Under the pieces are notes generated by a model. It saw only the letters and a program-made list of their open reading frames with translations, was not told the origin of the DNA and searched no databases. The position numbers and the translations under genes were made by a program. 64,000 bases of DNA from Gorsachius magnificus. Taxonomy: Eukaryota; Chordata; Aves; Pelecaniformes; Ardeidae. The stretch spans positions 63,378,599 through 63,442,598 of the forward strand of contig CM067084.1 of assembly GCA_034008185.1 (NCBI GenBank), written 5' to 3'. Shown here in pieces: positions 1-12,249 of the stretch (position 1 is its first letter; each line of letters opens with the position of its first letter).

Positions 1-3000
1 GTTCTCCACCACGTCGCCATTGATTGGGTGGAGAAACTGAAGATTATTAGTTTGCAGGAATGCCTGCTTTTTACCATAATGGCTAAATAAAAGGGCATAA
101 TAGATGAGAGAGAGGAAGAGATGTGCAAAAGACAAGGCTCTGCCTTGAACATGGCACAGCAGTCGTTGCCCTTTTACAAATGGGAAATGAAAAATAGGCA
201 TTGGTGACCTTACTGAGCTCTGCAAGTGTGTTTGCTAAACAGAAAGTAGTTGTGTTGGAGCCAAACACCTTTGTTCCTTACCTTAATTTTTATTTTGAAA
301 AATAGCTTTCAGAGAATCTTAGGCCAGTCTAAGCTCAGCCAAGGATTTGAGGAGAAGAGGAGGGCAATAAAATGGCCACACTGCGACTCCCATGAAGCAC
401 CATGCGCTCCAGGGAGGAGGAGGTAGGTGAAAATGGTGAGCCTACCTCAGAGAATGAAGCAGGATAGGTTGATCTGATGAAAATAAAGCTTCAATACTTG
501 GCTAGTGATGCTAAACTGATATTTGCCTCCAGGAAAATAAAACTGTTACGGATCAAAGACCATTTTTTGGAAAACTCCTAACCATTTTCACTGGGGATCC
601 CATGGCAGTTGAAGGGTGGTCGAGGAGAGGTTGTCCTTCTTTGGAAGGGTTGGGTTTACTTGTTGCCCTTGGAATGTCAGAGCCAGCACAAACCAAGACC
701 AGTAGTCTGCAGGTCCCAGTGGCCCTCCACTGAGCACCAAGCACACCAACTTGTGCTACTCTTCGCCACAGCCAGTAACTATTTCATCGTTAAATCCAGG
801 CAGCATGCTTGTTAGCTCTTCGGGGAGGAGCAGTGACTTCATAAGAAGGATTTAGAGAGGGGGGGTTGGTAGTTAATGGTTTGCCATAGCATTTTCAGCT
901 TATTTTCGCTACTTGCAGTAGCTGTATGACCTAAAATTGTATAATCGGGAAAAAAATAAAAACGAGTTTTCCTTTACTCTCTTCCTGTTAGCTAAGCAGG
1001 TCCTTGCACTCAGGTCTTCTAATTTGTATGGAATTGTAAAAATTAGAAATGAGAGAGACCTGTTAGTCCTTCTAGTGAAGGACCGTTCTTTCCTTACAGA
1101 CATGATTCTTTTTGTAGCCTAGTTTTATATGACTCAGTTGATAAGACCAAGAATATTCAACAGGATATGGTTTCTGATATTTTAAAGGTGACCGTATAGG
1201 TGGTTGCAAGATGGAAGTCAGTGTCATTCGTCTTCCAAAGGTCCCAGTACCGGCACTGTTTATTTAAAACCCAAAGTGGGTCTGAGTCTAATGCATTTAG
1301 TTGCCTATAATGCATTTAGAAATAATTTTGTGCTGATTTTGAAAGGGACTTAGCAGAGGTGGACGTCTTGGGTCCCCCACTACATCTGCTGATGGTCCCT
1401 GAAATCTGTGGCTGTTGCAGGTCAGGCACTGCAACAGAGGAGCTCCTTTTAGCACATGTTATTTAGTAATGTAATATCCTATACAAAGGCGAGTTATTCA
1501 AGCTGTAAATGGAAGAGCCAAATTGCCCGATAAATTTGAGGCTTATTGATGTGAGTTGCTTCTAATATTTCTGTAGGGAAAAACCCACTTATTGATCACT
1601 TGGGGCACTGTCTTACTTCTGACATTAATTTAGTTGTAGATTAGGTTGGAATGTATTACTTTCATAAAGACCCTGAGTGGTTGGAGTCACGCAGTGAAGC
1701 TGAAGCACAAATACCAGCAGACTGTATGGCTCGTGACACCGTCTGAAATAGCAAGCAGCACCAGTGAACTGGCACGCTTTCAGTTCGGTTTCCACTGAGA
1801 AGGCTTATTACAATAACAAACACCAGGTAGGGCTTTAATGAAATAGATCTCTTCTTCGAGCTGCTCAGGGATCATCCTCAAAAGCCTCCCTCTAGGTGCT
1901 TTAGGATGAGTAAGGAGGCTTCAGCTAAGGATTCGGGCTAGTTTATGTCCAGCACTGGAATAGATGTCACAGGGGATTAACAGAGCAAGTGCGTGAAGCC
2001 AACTATAATCTCGATGGGAAGCATTAGCATTGCCCAGAAATGGTATCGGTGGCAGGACAAATCTCCTGAGAGAGGTCAGGAAAAGGCAGAGTGAGGTTAA
2101 GGCCATTTCGCTGCATTAGCTGGAAACCATGGCTGTGCTAGGGTGGCAGGAGTGGGGAGTGGACTGCTCCTGCGTTTGGTAAGCCTCTCCTAAATCTTTA
2201 TGACAAATGTGCTTTGCTAGAGTCCTATGAGAAATACTGATGAGTGTTCTCAGTGTAGCAGTGGGTGCCAGCATCCTCTTTTGTATTCTCTGTACTGGTT
2301 CTGGTTTACTGAGAAATGAGGCAGCATCTTCAGCTTGATCCATCCTGCCCACGCAAAGGAAGGACAGATCTCCCAGAGTCCACTGCAGCATGATGGACGG
2401 CACATATTCCTGTTCCCCTCTGATGATGGAGGGTTCCTCTCTTCACAAATGGAAAGTGTTACCTTCTGCTCTCTGGAGCGTGAGAGTTGATCCCATTAGC
2501 TCTGCTGTTCCTCACCAAAGTCCTCCAAGTCCTGCCAGAACAGGATTGTGGACTTGAAGGCAATTGCATGGGCTCATGAGCTTCGTTTGGCAGTACCTGA
2601 GATTTTGGGATCTGTCTTGCTTGCAGATTGGAAAGATGTTACTGGCAGATAATAAATGGAGATGCTGTTTAGGTGAAAAAGATAAAAACAAAGAAGTAAG
2701 ATTCATTTCTGATGTTTACCTTGCGGTCTGTATGCACTGAGGATTATAAATGCAGTAAAGCTATAACTTTTGTAAACCCTGAGAATGCTCTGACTCTGAG
2801 CTGACATCTTTTCTCCAATATAGCTGACATCAGGAATGGTAGCTGCTTACCCAGGTAAAGCAGTAGGGTCCAGCGATGATCTGTAAGGCCATGGGAATTC
2901 TTACACCTCTTCAGCTCTCTAATGCACCTGGACTGGATGGAGCCTGGTCTCTGAAAGTGACTGGCACCAGATGTTTCCAGCGAAGGGTAGAGAAGGGCTG

Positions 3001-3159
3001 GGTGAGCGTCAGAGCAGTCAGACACGCCAGTCCTGCGCTAGGGCCGACGTGAATCTCCAGCTCTGCAGGCTGGCATATACTGTGGAGCACGTGTCTTAGT
3101 GCTATCTGCTTCTAGCTTGAATTTCTTACTATTACAGCTGCACTAACACTTGTAGAAAG
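1..3159. other. Non-coding single-copy sequence, no gene seen
   Basis: I see no recognisable gene, RNA or transposon here. Open frames stay under 96 codons on both strands and resemble no known family. A 12-bp direct repeat (TAATGCATTTAG) occurs at 1289-1300 and 1308-1319, spaced 19 bp start to start. An exon of an unknown gene cannot be excluded. Confidence 0.6.
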
Positions 3160-3565
3160 TTGATACGTGCTTTCCCTCGGGCACTTCTTTCAGCACTGAG
3201 TTCCACCCTCTAATTACGTATTTCACAAAAAGCATTTGATTTTGTTGGTTTGAATCTGCCACCTTTGGCTTTTCTTGTATGTCCTTACCTTGTCGTTTTG
3301 AGAGCCAGAAAGAATGGACCCCCTGCCTTATTACTATTCCCTCCTTTAAAAAATTGTATCATGTCCCGTGCTAATAATTTTTCTTTCTTAAATTTAAAAA
3401 AAATATTTTTTTCTGTCACTTTTCATAGGAGGGATTTTCCATGTTCTATTTTCATTGCCCTTCTTTGACCTACGTCTGCAAAGGGGAGCAAGGAGTACTG
3501 TATACAATCTTCAACAGGAGGCTGGAGGACATATATTTCCATTATACACGATCTCAGATTTCTTC
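3160..3565 (-). mobile_element. Ancient CR1 LINE fragment (end of ORF2 region)
   Basis: Read on the minus strand, this stretch follows the late ORF2 part of old amniote CR1 elements. In order, it shows a block like the family's short ATGAATGG/GGAGAA segment, a GGTGGCAGATTCAAACCAAC block (family: GGCAGCAGGTTTAAAACAAA), a block corresponding to the KEVFFH segment, and then GTGGAACTC. The plus-strand segment TTTCATTGCCCTTCTTTGACCT near 3450-3470 corresponds to the usual TTGCCCTTTTCTGAACC of these elements. Divergence is high, with many indels and stops, so the copy is old and dead. Both borders are approximate. The plus-strand open frame at 3250-3468 is a shadow of this repeat. The match is to family sequence recalled from memory. 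Confidence 0.78.
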
Positions 3566-3834
3566 TGCATGCATCCTAGCCTGTATGGACTTCTTTCATC
3601 CTTAAAAGAAAAAGATAATGCATATGTGGCAGGAAGTAATTGGTGTGTGGCTGTGTGTTACACGGGTGCTTTTATAAACAGGGGCATGTTAAAAGCAGAA
3701 ATATGTACCTTGAGGAAGTGATACACTTCATTAAGGGCAGACCCACAGCTGTGGCAAAACTTGGAGTGTGAACCCAAGTCTTCTGTTGTACCACCGTGAC
3801 TGAACGGTGGTGTTCCCATCGGGCGCCTAGCCTA

Positions 3835-3938
3835 GCATGTTACAGAAGGTGGGAACCAGAACATGCTACAGTAGGTGGGATCCAGAACATGCTATGGAAG
3901 GTGGGATCCAGAACATGCTATGGAAGGTGGGATCCAGA
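3835..3938. repeat. 26-bp minisatellite, four copies
   Basis: Four head-to-tail copies of a 26-bp unit lie at 3835-3860, 3861-3886, 3887-3912 and 3913-3938. The core reads ACATGCTATGGAAGGTGGGA followed by TCCAGA. Copies 3 and 4 are identical, copy 2 differs at three positions and copy 1 at several. This gradient suggests recent expansion at the right-hand end. A partial, diverged unit (ACACGCTACAGAAAGATGG) lies apart at 4152-4170. No coding frame runs through the array. Confidence 0.95.
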
Positions 3939-6900
3939 ACCATAAAGGCAGACCATCTATAAACTCACTAAGCTGTTCAGGCCACTACGCCATGCTGGTT
4001 CCTACCAGGAAGGTGGAAGGACCTCTAGAATACACAGAATACATCCTCAGTTAGTGATAAGGGATTTAGTATACTTTTAACCATTCCTGGTTTTAGTATT
4101 GGTTTTATATTACTATGTAGGGATACAAACCAGAGTCAGAGCATGGTGCAAACACGCTACAGAAAGATGGCCACTGTCTTTTTGACTCAAGCCCAGAAAA
4201 TGAAGGGAATTCAGGATGAAGAGGAACGTGTTTGAGTTAATATTTCATTCTCAACTTGTGTCAAAGCAATTTAGTTGTCCTCTTCCTGCTCCTCCTTTCT
4301 GTCCCCCTCTTCCTCAGTGGTGCTGTTTAAGGACAGAGCTTCCAGCCTTACCCCTGAGTTACCTTCCTTTGAGGTTTCAAGTAAGAGGCTGGATATTGCT
4401 CTAACATAGGGGGTTTTGTAGTTTAATGTGTTTTGGTTGGTAAAGAATATTCATCACTCATTTAATTCAGAATGTATCTATTGATTCCTTTCTCCTCATT
4501 TGGTATTTTCTGACATTTTATAGCACTTGCTATTGATTTATACAAAATCCGTAGTCCCAACATCTCAAGGAGTGCTTTATTCACTTGTCATTTGCTGTTT
4601 TTCTTAACTAATAAATTTAACAGGCATGTACATCCAGTCTGTTAAGATCTCGTGGCTCTACTTTCAAAGAGATGACAGTCTGGCACTAACAAATGAGAAA
4701 TTCTTTCAGGCAGGATCTTAGAAGTTGCAAGATAGGCAAGACAGAGAAGCAAGCCCCTCCTTGACTGGCTAGCAAGACAAAGCAAGCTCTACTCAAAGGA
4801 CACTTAGGTTAAGGTATGGAAAATACAGCTCTGCTTCAGCTTGTGGAATGTCACACATTGTGGTGCTCTAATGGCAACTTTATTTATAGCTTGTCAACAG
4901 GTTATCAGTTTAAGCGGCACATGCAGCAATACATACGAGAGCAGGTATGCCTAAACTGCGCTGGCCTGCCACGCTGTCAGCTTGCCAGGTGCTATAGTTA
5001 CTTCTGGAGCATGGTGCCTTCAGCAGCTGGCATCAGAAACCTTCACTGGGGGTAATAGTCTAAACTGTACTTCAGAAGTAATCGGGGGATTCCATGAGCC
5101 CAAGTCTCAGTGAAGGTCAACAGGATTAGGTCTCCTTTGTCACTGGTAACTTCTAACTATGTTTTAAGTTTGGATTTGGGAATGAGGTATGAATTTTGTG
5201 TGATCTCAGATAGATGGGAGAAGATGCTGGAGTCCTCTGGAGCAGGGGATGGAGGGAGCAGTATCTGGAGAACCCTGAGTGCTTAGGAAGTCCCAAACAC
5301 ACTCTTACTTGCACTGTGGATGGCTCAGTCTTGGCCATATGTGCTGCAGTGCACAGTATATGGGGATGGTGTTTAGGGAGACAAGGTGGCTGTAAGTTCC
5401 ATCCAGAAAGATGTTGACTTTGCATGGAGCCAGGGGTGGGGGAGACCTCGGCACCAGCTTGGCCACTTGAGCCAAGTGTGTTTTAAGTCTGAGAGTCACC
5501 CTCAGTTCCTCCCGCTGTCAGCAAAGGCATGTCCACAGGGTGGGTGGCTTGTGTCAGCCTAAGGTGAGGGACTACCTGGGCTAAAGTCAGATGACTTGCC
5601 CTCTGCAAGTGCCTGCCTTCTCTCTCCTTTACTAAAGGGGCCTGACTCAGGTATGGACAGGTGACATTCAGGTTCCACAAAGCAGGTGAGATGAGCGTCA
5701 TCACCAGAAACCGCCCTTGCCTTGCTATGTTTGGGATGTATCCTGAGTACAGCCAGTTTGACAGCAGTTCCCCGTGGACGGCTCTTTGCTATCTCAGGCC
5801 TGTTGGTACAGGAGGCATCCTAAAAGGGAGCCTGGTTGATGAATAAGCAGCACTGTGTGAATAGCTTTAATACAGGCTGTGTAGCAAATTATGCAGCTAT
5901 GGCTTGGATTTTGTTCAGGGGCAACTTAAATTTTACCCTCAGTAGCCACTGTATAGTTAAGAGGTACTTCAAAATTTCTCCCTTTCATGTATCATGCAAT
6001 GCTCCTTGATCTGGGTTGTACTTGAAGACATTTATAAGCTCTTCCTCTTCAGTCTCTTAGAAAGTGCTAGAGCAACCTTTTTGGTTTAAATCTCATGCCT
6101 CCATGAGTTAAGGTGCCAGCCATGAGTCTGGCACTGAAAACATGCTGTGTGCTGAAGACTTGGATCCAGGAGGCAGAAATGAATAAAGATGTTCTGCACT
6201 GAGAGATCCCAAGGATCCCGTAGTAAGTTTACTAGTTCACACCGTCATCGACTAATGAGAAAACTCAGAAACGAAGGTTACTGCGAGGCTGTGATGGGTA
6301 CGCATGGCAGGAAAGTAAAACCATAGCAGGAACTTGAGATGCATACCAGCTACTAGACTTCAAAGGTTAATTCATGTGGAACTGGTAACAGAGATCAAAG
6401 TACAACGTTTGGTTAGGGAGAAGGCAATGAAAGGTTGGCATACCTAGGACTGTTAGGAGAACACAAAGCTTTGAAAGAAATATGTTGAAATGTGGTGGGC
6501 CCATGCTGTGCTGTGTCCGAGCTGACCTCGCCATAGCTTTTGAAGGAGATGGTGAAAATTGCTTACATATATCCTTGCATCCCTCCAACGACCATGTCAG
6601 TTAGTCTACTGGTATCCAGCATGATGCTGAGTTTCCTCGGAGTGGGAGATCAGTGCTCCACTACAGACCCTTCATAGCACTGTGGTCACCGGGAGGCATC
6701 CGAACCCTTTCCTGCTTCATCGTCATTCCTGGTCATGCCACTGGAGAGCAGATGGCTGGCGAGGAGCTCTGGGCAACCTTGCCAAGGTGGAGATGTGTCC
6801 TCCTGACCATACACAGTAGGTGACGCTGCTGTGTGTGGGCGGATAGGCGTGTAAGGGCTGCCTGAGTGTGAGGAGCCAGTCCTTACCCAGAAGCAGCACG

Positions 6901-7029
6901 CATTTCACAGTTCAAGTGTTTTGAAAAATTGGGATGTGCTTGGGTAGCAGCTCAGTATTCAAAAAGTCCTTCTGTTTTTTTGCACTTTGTTTCTTCACAC
7001 TGCTGGCAGCTGCATGGTGCTATCACAGC
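3939..7029. other. Non-coding sequence, no gene seen
   Basis: No gene is recognised. The largest open frame is 90 codons (5153-5425, minus) and looks like chance. A diverged 26-mer relic sits at 4152-4170 and a possible very short CR1 scrap at 5995-6065; both are described separately. The rest looks single copy. Confidence 0.55.
5995..6065 (-). mobile_element. Possible short, very old CR1 scrap
   Basis: On the minus strand this reads AAGAGACTGAAGAGGAAGAG followed by CTTATAAATGTCTTCAAGTAC. That resembles the CR1 ORF2 segment encoding roughly KRRLRGDLINVYKY, with a one-base deletion before TAAATGT. The stretch is too short for certainty and the flanks do not continue the match clearly. Confidence 0.35.
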
Positions 7030-7070
7030 AATAAATTGTGGAGATACTAAAAAAAAAAAAAAAAAAAAAA
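7030..7070 (+). repeat. Poly(A) tract preceded by AATAAA
   Basis: AATAAA lies at 7030-7035. After 13 intervening bases an uninterrupted run of 22 A occupies 7049-7070. This spacing is what a polyadenylated transcript end would leave if it had been copied back into DNA, but I do not recognise the sequence to the left and saw no target-site duplication. It could equally be a plain A-rich microsatellite. Confidence 0.7.
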
Positions 7071-8247
7071 TAATTAGCCTGTTGTTACGGTCAAATCCGA
7101 TCCTCAGGATGGACTTCTGAAGCATCCTTGCTACCTTGTGCTGATAAATCCCTTCTCACACTAGCACTTTTCTCACTATTGGAGATGGAATTGCAACGAA
7201 AGCCTTTTAGACTCAGAGCTGTAATATCCAGAGATGTTTTGTTTAGAGTAGTGTAAAACCAACTATGTTGTATGAACTTCAAGCAAGGTACATTTGAGCT
7301 GAGTATGGGATTACGGAGAATGATGTATGGAGCTTCTTTAACTGTGCAGCGTTAGATTTGATTCTTCGCAAATAAGTGACAGATTCATATGTAGGGAAAA
7401 ATTGAAGTTCTCATCTATATATTGTTTTTATTATGTTTTCTTTGCTTCAGGCTCTAACATATCAAAGACACTGTGGGTGAAAAAAGTAGTTTGTTTCCAT
7501 CAAGAAATGTCTTCATATTCTTATATTTCATGGTGGTGAAAAAGACAAGGGAAAGTCATGAAATAATTCATTGCAATCCAGAGCAGCTTAGATTGGAAGC
7601 ATTGCTAATATTTACAATTATCGCCAAGCCCTTTCTGTGCGCTATCTGTCTGGGATTTAGAATTATGCTCCTGGCCCAGTATGAATATGTCGGTATGTTG
7701 GTTTGCATCTGTCTTTGCCATATGCAGAGTAAGACAAGAATTCCTCCTGCTTTGTGTTTAAATTTTTTTATTGTACCCCTCCAAAATCAGACCAGCTGTT
7801 GCCTAGATGCCGCCTTTTGCAAATGACAGCGCTCTTAAAAAGCAAGCTTATCTCATCTCAAGGATTTGTCATCGGCGTCGTTCTATTTTGTTATCATCTG
7901 GGAGGTAGGGTTCAGTATTGGCAGCACCGCTGGCCCTTTGTCACCCTGCTAATGTGGTTCAAGCACTCCTTTGCTGCCAGCCAGTGGGTGGGTAGCGCTG
8001 GAGATGGGCTGCGTTCCACCCAGGCCAGGTCAGTGGCTTTGGGTTACCTTTGCCTGCTGCCTCTGTTTAATTTAAGTAAAAAAATTTTTTTCTTTTTCAC
8101 CCAGAAAGCAGAATTCTAATAAGTAATTTCTGAAGGAAAAGTCCCTTTGCATCTCTTTTGTTGCCAGCCTGATGCGCCCCTCTGTGTCTGTGCAAGCATC
8201 TGGCTCCTTCTGGCATTTGTTCCACTTTACTTTGCACTCCCTGGGTC
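7071..8247. other. Non-coding sequence, no gene seen
   Basis: Two overlapping plus-strand open frames of 117 and 121 codons (7473-7826 and 7754-8119) lie here. Neither resembles a known protein, and their composition (long F/L/I runs from T-rich DNA) looks like translated non-coding sequence. No repeats were recognised. Confidence 0.5.
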
Positions 8248-8517
8248 TAAAAATAAAATATCCATATGTGTAAGAGGAGCCGGTGTTCACGCGCGCTCCC
8301 GGTATGTAACACAAGTCCTAAAGTCACACTGACCACAGCAGAGACCCGCACCGCCCGAGCTCCGCCGGTTATTTAACTAAAAGGGGAAAGGGAAGGAAAA
8401 AAAAGAAAAAAACCACGGAGGAGAAATTCGGAGCTGCAGGAGGGAGGCTCACGACATAGCCACGATGCGGAGCGGCTTGCACTGAGTACCGCTCGGCACA
8501 TTTAGTTTTATGGCGAG
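8248..8517. promoter_or_regulatory. CpG-enriched patch with MEF2-like site (putative)
   Basis: About 19 CpG dinucleotides fall between 8279 and 8517, far more than in the flanking AT-rich DNA. A MEF2-type motif, CTAAAAATAA, sits at 8248-8257 just before the CpG-enriched part, followed by ATATCCATATG. A second A/T-rich element (TTATTTAACT) lies near 8369. This arrangement could be a cryptic promoter or enhancer. No start codon with a long frame follows, so a protein-coding first exon is not supported. Confidence 0.3.
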
Positions 8518-9840
8518 GGCATTGTCAAGCTGTGGAAGGCCCAAAATTTGTGACAATAGATGCTTGTGAAACCTGAGGAAAATGGAAATGTCTCCCAGCA
8601 GTCTAGAAGAAAGGTGCAAAGGAGAAGGGGCTTTTGCTTGTATTCCAGCAGCCCTGTGCAGAGGTCTGACTCAGCCCAGGGAGGGTGGCTGGGGCTCTGC
8701 AAATGAAAATTCCTAGGAGCAAAAATGAACCTAAAAATTAATCTCTTTTTTTTTTTTTTGTCTGCTTAGTAAATAACCAGTGTGAACGGTGAACAGTCAA
8801 CATTTTAAAAAAGAATCTCATCCTAGTAGCCATAAACTTTATGAATTTTAAAGATAACGCAGTATAGTTTTTTACAGGAAATAATTGTTTCAGCTAAAAG
8901 CATGCTTAAAAATGAATCTTTTTTTTTTGTACTGAAGCGCTACTTCCAAACAAGAGTTTGTTCCTTTTCACTGCCTGAAACCTTGATTTCCTAAATGCAG
9001 TGAGTTCAGCGTTCTCAGCTAATCCATGATAAATGCTGTAATGAAGTAACAGGACAGATTATCTCTGGTTTTATTTTGGTTTTTTTCCTTTTTAGTTCGG
9101 TAAAAAAAGCCAGATGACGTTTTAAGGAGTTGATGGGGAGACTAGACTGTCTCTCGGTGGGATGAAAGATTGAGGTGCTCGGTTACGGAGTGATGAAGAA
9201 CATCATAAAGAAAGCCTGGCCACGCTCAGGGTCTGCGGCAGGCATCTCTAGGTGCGATGCACGGAGAGCAAGCTCAAGCAATTTTTTCTTAAATGTCTTA
9301 CGTTGGGGCTAATTTTTTTTCTGGTTTGGGGTTGAAATACTTGTGTCCTGCTGAACCCATTTCTGCATTGCTGAACCTGAGCTCCGAAAGAGCTCAGCAG
9401 CGAGCATGGTAATGAGCCCATTTCTATCAAAATGGCCTGTATTATTATTCATGTTTATTGGCTGCAGAGCGGTTCAAGAAGCACTTTTCAAACAGATATG
9501 CTGGAATATTTTCTTTTAGACAGACCCAGCAGCTATTTGTATTTCCTTCGCTTGAATCCACACCCCCGATGCAGTCTTAATTATAATGACACCAAATGAG
9601 ACAATTATTGCAATACGTGAAAAAAGCACTTTGGGGAAAGGCGTATGAGAATACTTTGGGTAGTATTAGCAGTTCTGCTATACTTTACATCTAATTAGGG
9701 CTGTTCCACAGTGTCACCAACCCTCTGTCATTACCCTGCGAACTCACCGGCTGCAGCGATGCGTTTGCTGGACCGGCGGGAACGTGTCAGACCGCAGTCG
9801 CACTTCCCCAAATCTTTTCACGTGTGGATCCTTTGTGTCG
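8518..9840. other. Non-coding AT-rich sequence, no gene seen
   Basis: No gene or transposon is recognised. T runs occur at about 8748-8759 and 8919-8928. The segment 9545-9710 is rich in TAAT-type cores and is free of visible repeats, so it could be regulatory, but nothing proves it. Confidence 0.5.
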
Positions 9841-9893
9841 ACCCCGTCCTTCCCCTCCCTTCCCCTCTCCCCCCCTCGCCTCCCCCCCACCCG
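9841..9893 (-). repeat. C-rich tract; G-quadruplex motif on minus strand
   Basis: Almost every base from 9841 to 9893 is a pyrimidine, with runs of C up to seven. The minus strand therefore carries at least six runs of three or more G separated by 1-4 bases, which satisfies the usual G-quadruplex pattern. The homopyrimidine character could also allow triplex (H-DNA) formation. Confidence 0.85.
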
Positions 9894-12249
9894 TGGTGTG
9901 ACATTTTCTTCATGACAGTCTGTCTCCAAACTGCACTTGCTGCTGTGCCTGGGTAGAGGCTTACAAAGAGCGTGTAGCAGCCAGTGGCCAATCGAGTTTG
10001 TGCGAGCTCCGTCAGCTATGGATGAAACATCCACGAGAGAGAATAAGGACTTAGAAGAAAACTGGATAAAAGGGCTGCGACGGGAAGCTAGCTGGCAGGT
10101 TAGTGATACAAAGACGTATGCTTGCAAGCCGATTAAATCTCAGCGCTGAAAATCTCGGAACTTTCTAACCTAAGCATAGGTGAAACATGTATGTTTATTT
10201 CTAGCGATGCCTGAAAGCATATTCCTGTGAGAGCAGTTGCCATTAGCTGCTTATTTTCTTGGGAAGAATAGTTGTGAGATTCCAAAGCCATCTATTCCAA
10301 ATTCTAGGACAAGTAAATAGTTTTATAAATCTGCAGACATGACTAAATGTACACTTGCTTAATAAAGGTCCTTGCAATAACAGGTTACAGGTGCATGCTG
10401 TAATACCAAAGGAAATACGTGGCTCGTGTCTGTATATATGCAAGTTTATTCCGTTAAAAATATAATACACCACCTGTCACCCTGTTACTTAATTGTGTCA
10501 AGGTAACTGTAACGAGGGGTTTCTTTTAGCCTCTTTTAATGAGGCAACATCTTTAAATGCACAGCACTTGTTTTCTTTATTATACTGGACTCACAATAGA
10601 TGTGTATGCAATTCAATCCAAAGGCAGGCAGTTTTCATTAAAGTGTGCAGAGCAATAATGTTTACATTATGCAGTACCTTTCTGGAGTTTGCAGAATTAG
10701 ATACCATTTCAGACCTGCTAAGCCCCACTGAGTGGTTGTGATTGCTCTTTACATTACATCCTAAGCATCGTCTATGCACTTTTTTCTGCTCTATTGCATT
10801 TTAATTAGTCAATCAACAATATTCAAGAGATGTGTCACCAAGTTATTTCTTTCTTTCCCCCTTGCTGCTTCTTACAAGGGGTTTTTAAAGAAGATGATTA
10901 TTATTATTATTTGGGTGATGCCATTATACTAAATTCAGATAAAGTGGCGATTTGATTTGTTCCTCTCAGGTGAAGCTGTACAAGAGTCCCGGCTTGGTAA
11001 AGAGCTACTGCAGCAGCCTAAATACTCCCTTCCCCCCGAAGGATAGCTGGGTCGGTGTGGATCCCTCCCCACAACTTTGCTCTAGAGAAGGAAATACAGA
11101 TCTCGCTTCAGAGGAGCGCGGTAGTCAGTGTAGTGCTGCTTGTGGCTTTTGTTGTGGTGCCTTGCTGTGTATCGCCGATGGAAGGAAATACAAAATGGGG
11201 TGTCATGAATATCCAAGCCAAACGATGCCTCCTCTCTCTGTCGCTGCGGAAGCGGGTGAGCGGCTGGTGGAGAGGAGGCGGTCACTGTGCCGGCACAGCC
11301 CGGGATGCCACCGCTGCCCCAAAGAACTGGGCTCCACACGTGGGTGAAGGAGTGGCAGACGGGGAGGAGGTGAGGGAGAGGCAGGAGGAGAGCGGGCACC
11401 TCCAGCTAGCTGTGCGCCCAGTAAGTGACCTGGAAATCTGTTCTTCTGCTTCCCCGGTTTGTGCTGTTTCTGCCAGGTCAGGTGAGTGAAGAGTGAGTTG
11501 GGAAAACATGGACGCAATGTTTCTGTGGTATCTGGCTGGAAAACAAGTGTGCCGTGGCAAGAATGAATTTCTAGTCAGCAGCTTCTGCCTCCTTTTTGGG
11601 TGAGGGAGTGTTGCACCATTAGCGGCGGCAGCACGGCGAGGGAAGAAGTCTCAGGTGCTGTAGGTGCCATACCCACAGCCCAGGGCTGGGTAACGGTGGG
11701 ACCTTATCTCTGAGGAGACAGCACGCCCTGCTACCCCTGCGTGTGTCTGCTTCTGTTCTGCTCCTTCCCAGACAGAAATACTGCCTCGATCAAATGGAGA
11801 ATGGGGGCGGCAGTCGTAAATGTTTTGCTCTGGGACTGCCCCCCCCGTTACACGTGAGTGAGATTTTCAGAGAAGCCCCTGGGAAAGGGTTATCCAGTTC
11901 TCCCTTGGATTGTAACTCATCCCATATTTCTTTACTCTGCAAGGTCTTCAGAAGTCCCAGGGTAGGGCAGAGCGTCAGTCTTGAAAGGAGCTGATTTAGC
12001 ATGAGCGCTGCAGAGCCAGAGCTCCTCGGTCCTGTCTGCTGGGGAGCTCCAAGGTGATGGCGTACATCCTTTCTTCTTAAATGGGCCAATTTTTTTTTAG
12101 TGCTAGGCCCTTATATCCATATTTAGTCTCCTAAATAAGTGCCCTGATTTTCCAAAGCGCTGAGTATCTTGGGAAGCTGACAGGCAGTTCAGTTTTCTTG
12201 GGCTTCAACGTGCTGAGACCTGTGCTTCAGGCAGTGTGGTGGTGGGCAC
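9894..12249. other. Non-coding sequence, no gene seen
   Basis: The stretch 10230-10860 is AT-rich and repeat-free. From 10950 to 11500 several open frames on both strands run for 92-144 codons (for example 11055-11489 plus). They overlap one another in several frames, which reflects local GC richness rather than a gene. No protein family is recognised. Confidence 0.5.

Noticed and set aside
11055..11489. 144-codon frame overlapping several others on both strands
   Set aside because: Multiple frames are open together, a sign of GC-rich composition, and no domain is recognisable in any of them.
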